Virus record (IMG/VR): IMGVR_UViG_3300023179_000402
Location: 1 to 28,391 of that record
From: a virus
DNA length: 28,391 bases
Reading direction: 5' to 3' (one strand)
Positions 26,611 to 28,391 of this stretch are shown in pieces; position 1 is the first letter of the stretch; every line of letters starts with the position of its first letter. The position numbers were made by a program, and so were the translations under genes. A model generated the notes under the pieces. The model saw only the letters and a list, made by a program, of their open reading frames with translations. It made no database searches and was not told the DNA's origin.

Positions 26611-27484
26611 TTTTAAAAGAAATTGCCCAAAATGTAATTGTGAAATAACTTACAAGAGTAAGTATTCGTTGGTTAATGCAAATAAAAAAAATAGTAAATG
26701 TAAAAGTTGTGGATTAAAGGAAATAATGACAGATGAAATTAAAAAAAGAATGTCTGAAAGAGTTAAAGGTGAAAATAATCCTATATTTGGTAAAACTGGT
26801 AACTTAAACCCTTTTTTTGGTAAAAAACATACAGAAGAAACCAAAAAAAGGATGATTGATGGTCGTGATTATAGTGTTTATAAAACAGAAGAATTTAGAA
26901 AAAAAATATCTAATTTATCAAAAGGTAATAATAATCCGATGTATGGTAAATCTGTTTATGATGTCTGGGTTGAAAAGTATGGGAAAGAGATTGCCGATGA
27001 AAAAATGGTAGAATATAAGAAAAAACAATCATTAAATAGTAGTGGTGAAAATAACCCTATGTATGGAAAACCGGCACCAATAAACGCCGGTAATGGAATT
27101 TGTGGTTGGTATAAAGATTGGTTTTTTAGAAGTTTATTAGAATTGAGTTATATGATATTTGTTATTGAAAGGTTTAATTTTGATTGGGAATCTGGAGAAA
27201 GTGAAAAATACAAAATAAGTTATTCTATTGATGGTAAGAATAAAAACTATTTTCCTGATTTTGTTTTAAATAAAAAATATATTATTGAATGTAAACCAAA
27301 AAAATTAACACAGACCAGTACTAACAAAATTAAATTTGAGTTCGCTAAAAAATATTGTAAGGAAAATGGTTTTATATTTAAAACAAGGGATATACCAAAA
27401 ATAGAAAAAGAAAATTTAATTGAAATGATAAATAATGGGTTAGTCATATTAACTAACAAGTGGAAAAATAAAATTAAGCTTTAA
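26597..27484 (+). CDS. Homing endonuclease with zinc ribbon and NUMOD3-like repeats
   Basis: A 295-residue protein (293 if the second ATG at 26603 is used). Residues 10-38 hold a zinc ribbon (CPKC ... CKSC). Then come NUMOD3-type DNA-binding repeats: GENNPIFGK, GNLNPFFGKKHTEETKKRM, GNNNPMYGK and GENNPMYGK. The C-terminal 120 residues look like a PD-(D/E)XK nuclease: Glu172 in RSLLELSYM, Asp211 in NYFPDFVL and Glu221-x-Lys223 in YIIECKPKK. This resembles free-standing phage homing endonucleases. It is one of two or three plus-strand genes and clearly separate from the minus-strand operons. Its 3' end overlaps the next minus-strand gene by 11 bases, and its 5' end overlaps a promoter of the broken kinase. 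Confidence 0.88.
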   Translation: MIMTSFKRNCPKCNCEITYKSKYSLVNANKKNSKCKSCGLKEIMTDEIKKRMSERVKGENNPIFGKTGNLNPFFGKKHTEETKKRMIDGRDYSVYKTEEFRKKISNLSKGNNNPMYGKSVYDVWVEKYGKEIADEKMVEYKKKQSLNSSGENNPMYGKPAPINAGNGICGWYKDWFFRSLLELSYMIFVIERFNFDWESGESEKYKISYSIDGKNKNYFPDFVLNKKYIIECKPKKLTQTSTNKIKFEFAKKYCKENGFIFKTRDIPKIEKENLIEMINNGLVILTNKWKNKIKL

Positions 27485-27686
27485 TCCAACTTGATTTATT
27501 TTCTGGGTTTACCTTAATTAAACCTTTTTCAATTAAATCATATGCAATACCCCAAGATTTATACGCGATAATCTTGTCTTGTCCTTTTTTATTTTTAGTC
27601 TCAAGAAGGATATAATCAAAATTCCAAACAACACCATCTTTTTCGAGTTTGTCTAAAAATAATTGTTCTCTCTTGTTAACTTCCAT
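27474..27686 (-). CDS. Small hypothetical protein
   Basis: A 70-residue protein that starts at 27686 (MEVNKREQLFLDKLEKDGVV), since TATATTTG lies 4 nt upstream; a longer frame adds five codons that include this element. Charged, mixed alpha/beta sequence with GQDKIIAYKSWGIAYDLIEK. No family recognised. Its 3' end overlaps the convergent homing endonuclease gene by 11 bases. Confidence 0.75.
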   Translation of the reverse strand: MEVNKREQLFLDKLEKDGVVWNFDYILLETKNKKGQDKIIAYKSWGIAYDLIEKGLIKVNPENKSSWIKA

Positions 27687-27690
27687 AATA

Positions 27691-27698
27691 CAAATATA
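27691..27698 (-). promoter_or_regulatory. Probable -7 element TATATTTG
   Basis: TATATTTG on the minus strand lies 4 nt before the ATG at 27686. There is no TTTG at the -33 position. The same geometry is found at 18047, 23100 and 24165. Confidence 0.48.
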
Positions 27699-27707
27699 CA
27701 ACTAATT

Positions 27708-28391
27708 TTATAATTTAACACTATATCTAATAATATCTTCTACTTGATTATTTTTAAATTCACTTCCTGACATCATATATTTAACACCATTTTTTATAAC
27801 ATTTGTTGTGGTTCTTTTATAATCACAATCAACTGGTGAAATTTCTTTAACACCGTCCTCAATAACATCATTTACTAAATATGCTTGCATTTTTCCCTCA
27901 AAAACATACTTAACACCTTTTTTTATTGCCTTTATAGTATTAATTTCAAATAACGTACTGTTTAAAGTATTTTCATATATTTCTTGCACGTTTTTAACTC
28001 CGTTTTGAATGGTGTCTTCAACGACTTCACGCCATAGGAACATCTTTAATTGAGTGTTCTTTACCCCATTTTTAATTGCGTCTCCAACGAATTCAGAAAA
28101 TATGCTTTCTTTCACGTCTTTAACTCCGTTTTGAATGGTGTTTTCAATAATATCTTCAGAAATAAATTTATCTTCATACCACTTTTTGATATATTCAGCA
28201 CCTTCACTTAGTTCCATACCAAATAAAATTAATATGTCGTTAAAGTGTTTATAGTTATACCATAGAGTTTTTTGTTTTGTAAATTCAACAACCCACTTTC
28301 TTTCTTCTGTGAAAATTAACCACATGGAACCATCGTGATTATAGATATCGGTCCCTTTAATTGAATCATCAAACTCTTGAAAGATTAATTT
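27708..28391 (-). CDS. Repeat protein, N-terminus beyond the window
   Basis: A partial gene of at least 228 residues. The frame stays open to the right edge: upstream of the Met at 28325 it reads KLIFQEFDDSIKGTDIYNHD and further, so that Met is probably internal. The N-terminal part has GSMWLIFTEERKWVVEFTKQ, beta-like, then a helix. From about residue 70 there are seven short repeats around (T/A)-I-(Q/K)-N-G-V-K, for example IENTIQNGVKDV, GDAIKNGVKNTQ, VEDTIQNGVKNV, KAIKKGVKYV, DVIEDGVKEI, NVIKNGVKYM and a last worn copy DIIRYSVKL. Two units are close to identical in DNA (near 27990 and 28118). Possibly an elongated or superhelical repeat fold. Function unknown. Confidence 0.82.
   Translation of the reverse strand, partial: KLIFQEFDDSIKGTDIYNHDGSMWLIFTEERKWVVEFTKQKTLWYNYKHFNDILILFGMELSEGAEYIKKWYEDKFISEDIIENTIQNGVKDVKESIFSEFVGDAIKNGVKNTQLKMFLWREVVEDTIQNGVKNVQEIYENTLNSTLFEINTIKAIKKGVKYVFEGKMQAYLVNDVIEDGVKEISPVDCDYKRTTTNVIKNGVKYMMSGSEFKNNQVEDIIRYSVKL

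Noticed and set aside
1-28391. CRISPR array, prophage attachment site or insertion sequence
   Set aside because: No regularly spaced repeats, no integrase or transposase frame, and no terminal inverted repeats were seen; the only mobile gene is the homing endonuclease.

Overview
The window looks like part of a large tailed-phage genome (T4-like or jumbo type) that infects a member of the Bacteroidota. The DNA is AT-rich and almost every gene lies on the minus strand, packed with ATGA, TGATG and TAGTG start/stop overlaps. Several genes are preceded by the Bacteroidota promoter form TTTG-N19/20-TAnnTTTG. Gene content is typical of big lytic phages: thioredoxin, AAA+ ATPase, RNA ligase, polynucleotide-kinase-like P-loop protein, metallophosphoesterase, HAD phosphatases, a homing endonuclease and many small unknowns. 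No capsid, tail, terminase or polymerase gene is visible, so placement within a phage genome rests on style, promoters and gene families.

Layout (minus strand unless stated). 1-2071: small unknowns, a UmuD-like protein with a lost catalytic motif, a duplicated 95-bp fragment of it, a DUF932 protein and a tiny basic protein. 2143-2785 (plus): an isolated gene with a leader-like N-terminus. 2791-2996: a probable structured non-coding RNA with its own promoter and terminator. 3020-3817: thioredoxin, a small lipoprotein and a second tiny basic protein overlapping it. 3846-8292: an operon of proteins beginning with a shared MKIIITESQ-type leader, including a SleB-type cell-wall hydrolase. 8363-15671: a second set of acidic proteins, several with the leader, including a zinc-ribbon protein and a PD-(D/E)XK nuclease. 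15685-18047: HAD phosphatases and two short leader proteins. 18283-21943: zinc-binding protein, HAD protein, AAA+ ATPase and small genes. 21985-26543: RNA ligase, small zinc protein, leader-bearing metalloprotease, phosphoesterase and a frameshifted kinase. 26597-27484 (plus): homing endonuclease. 27474-28391: a small protein and a repeat protein that runs off the window.

The most interesting signal is the shared N-terminal leader. Most copies end in (L/I)-x-E, the cleavage rule of the T4 prohead protease gp21. I propose that these proteins are packaged inside the capsid and perhaps delivered to the host: a wall hydrolase, a metalloprotease, a nuclease, a zinc-ribbon protein and many acidic unknowns. 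A second signal supports this grouping: a TATTTAT element lies exactly 4 nt before five start codons, at the heads of gene blocks rich in leader proteins. The TAnnTTTG promoters instead precede metabolic, RNA-repair and small early-type genes, often only 4-5 nt from the start codon, which suggests leaderless mRNAs. All functional statements here are from reading the sequence; none was tested by database search.
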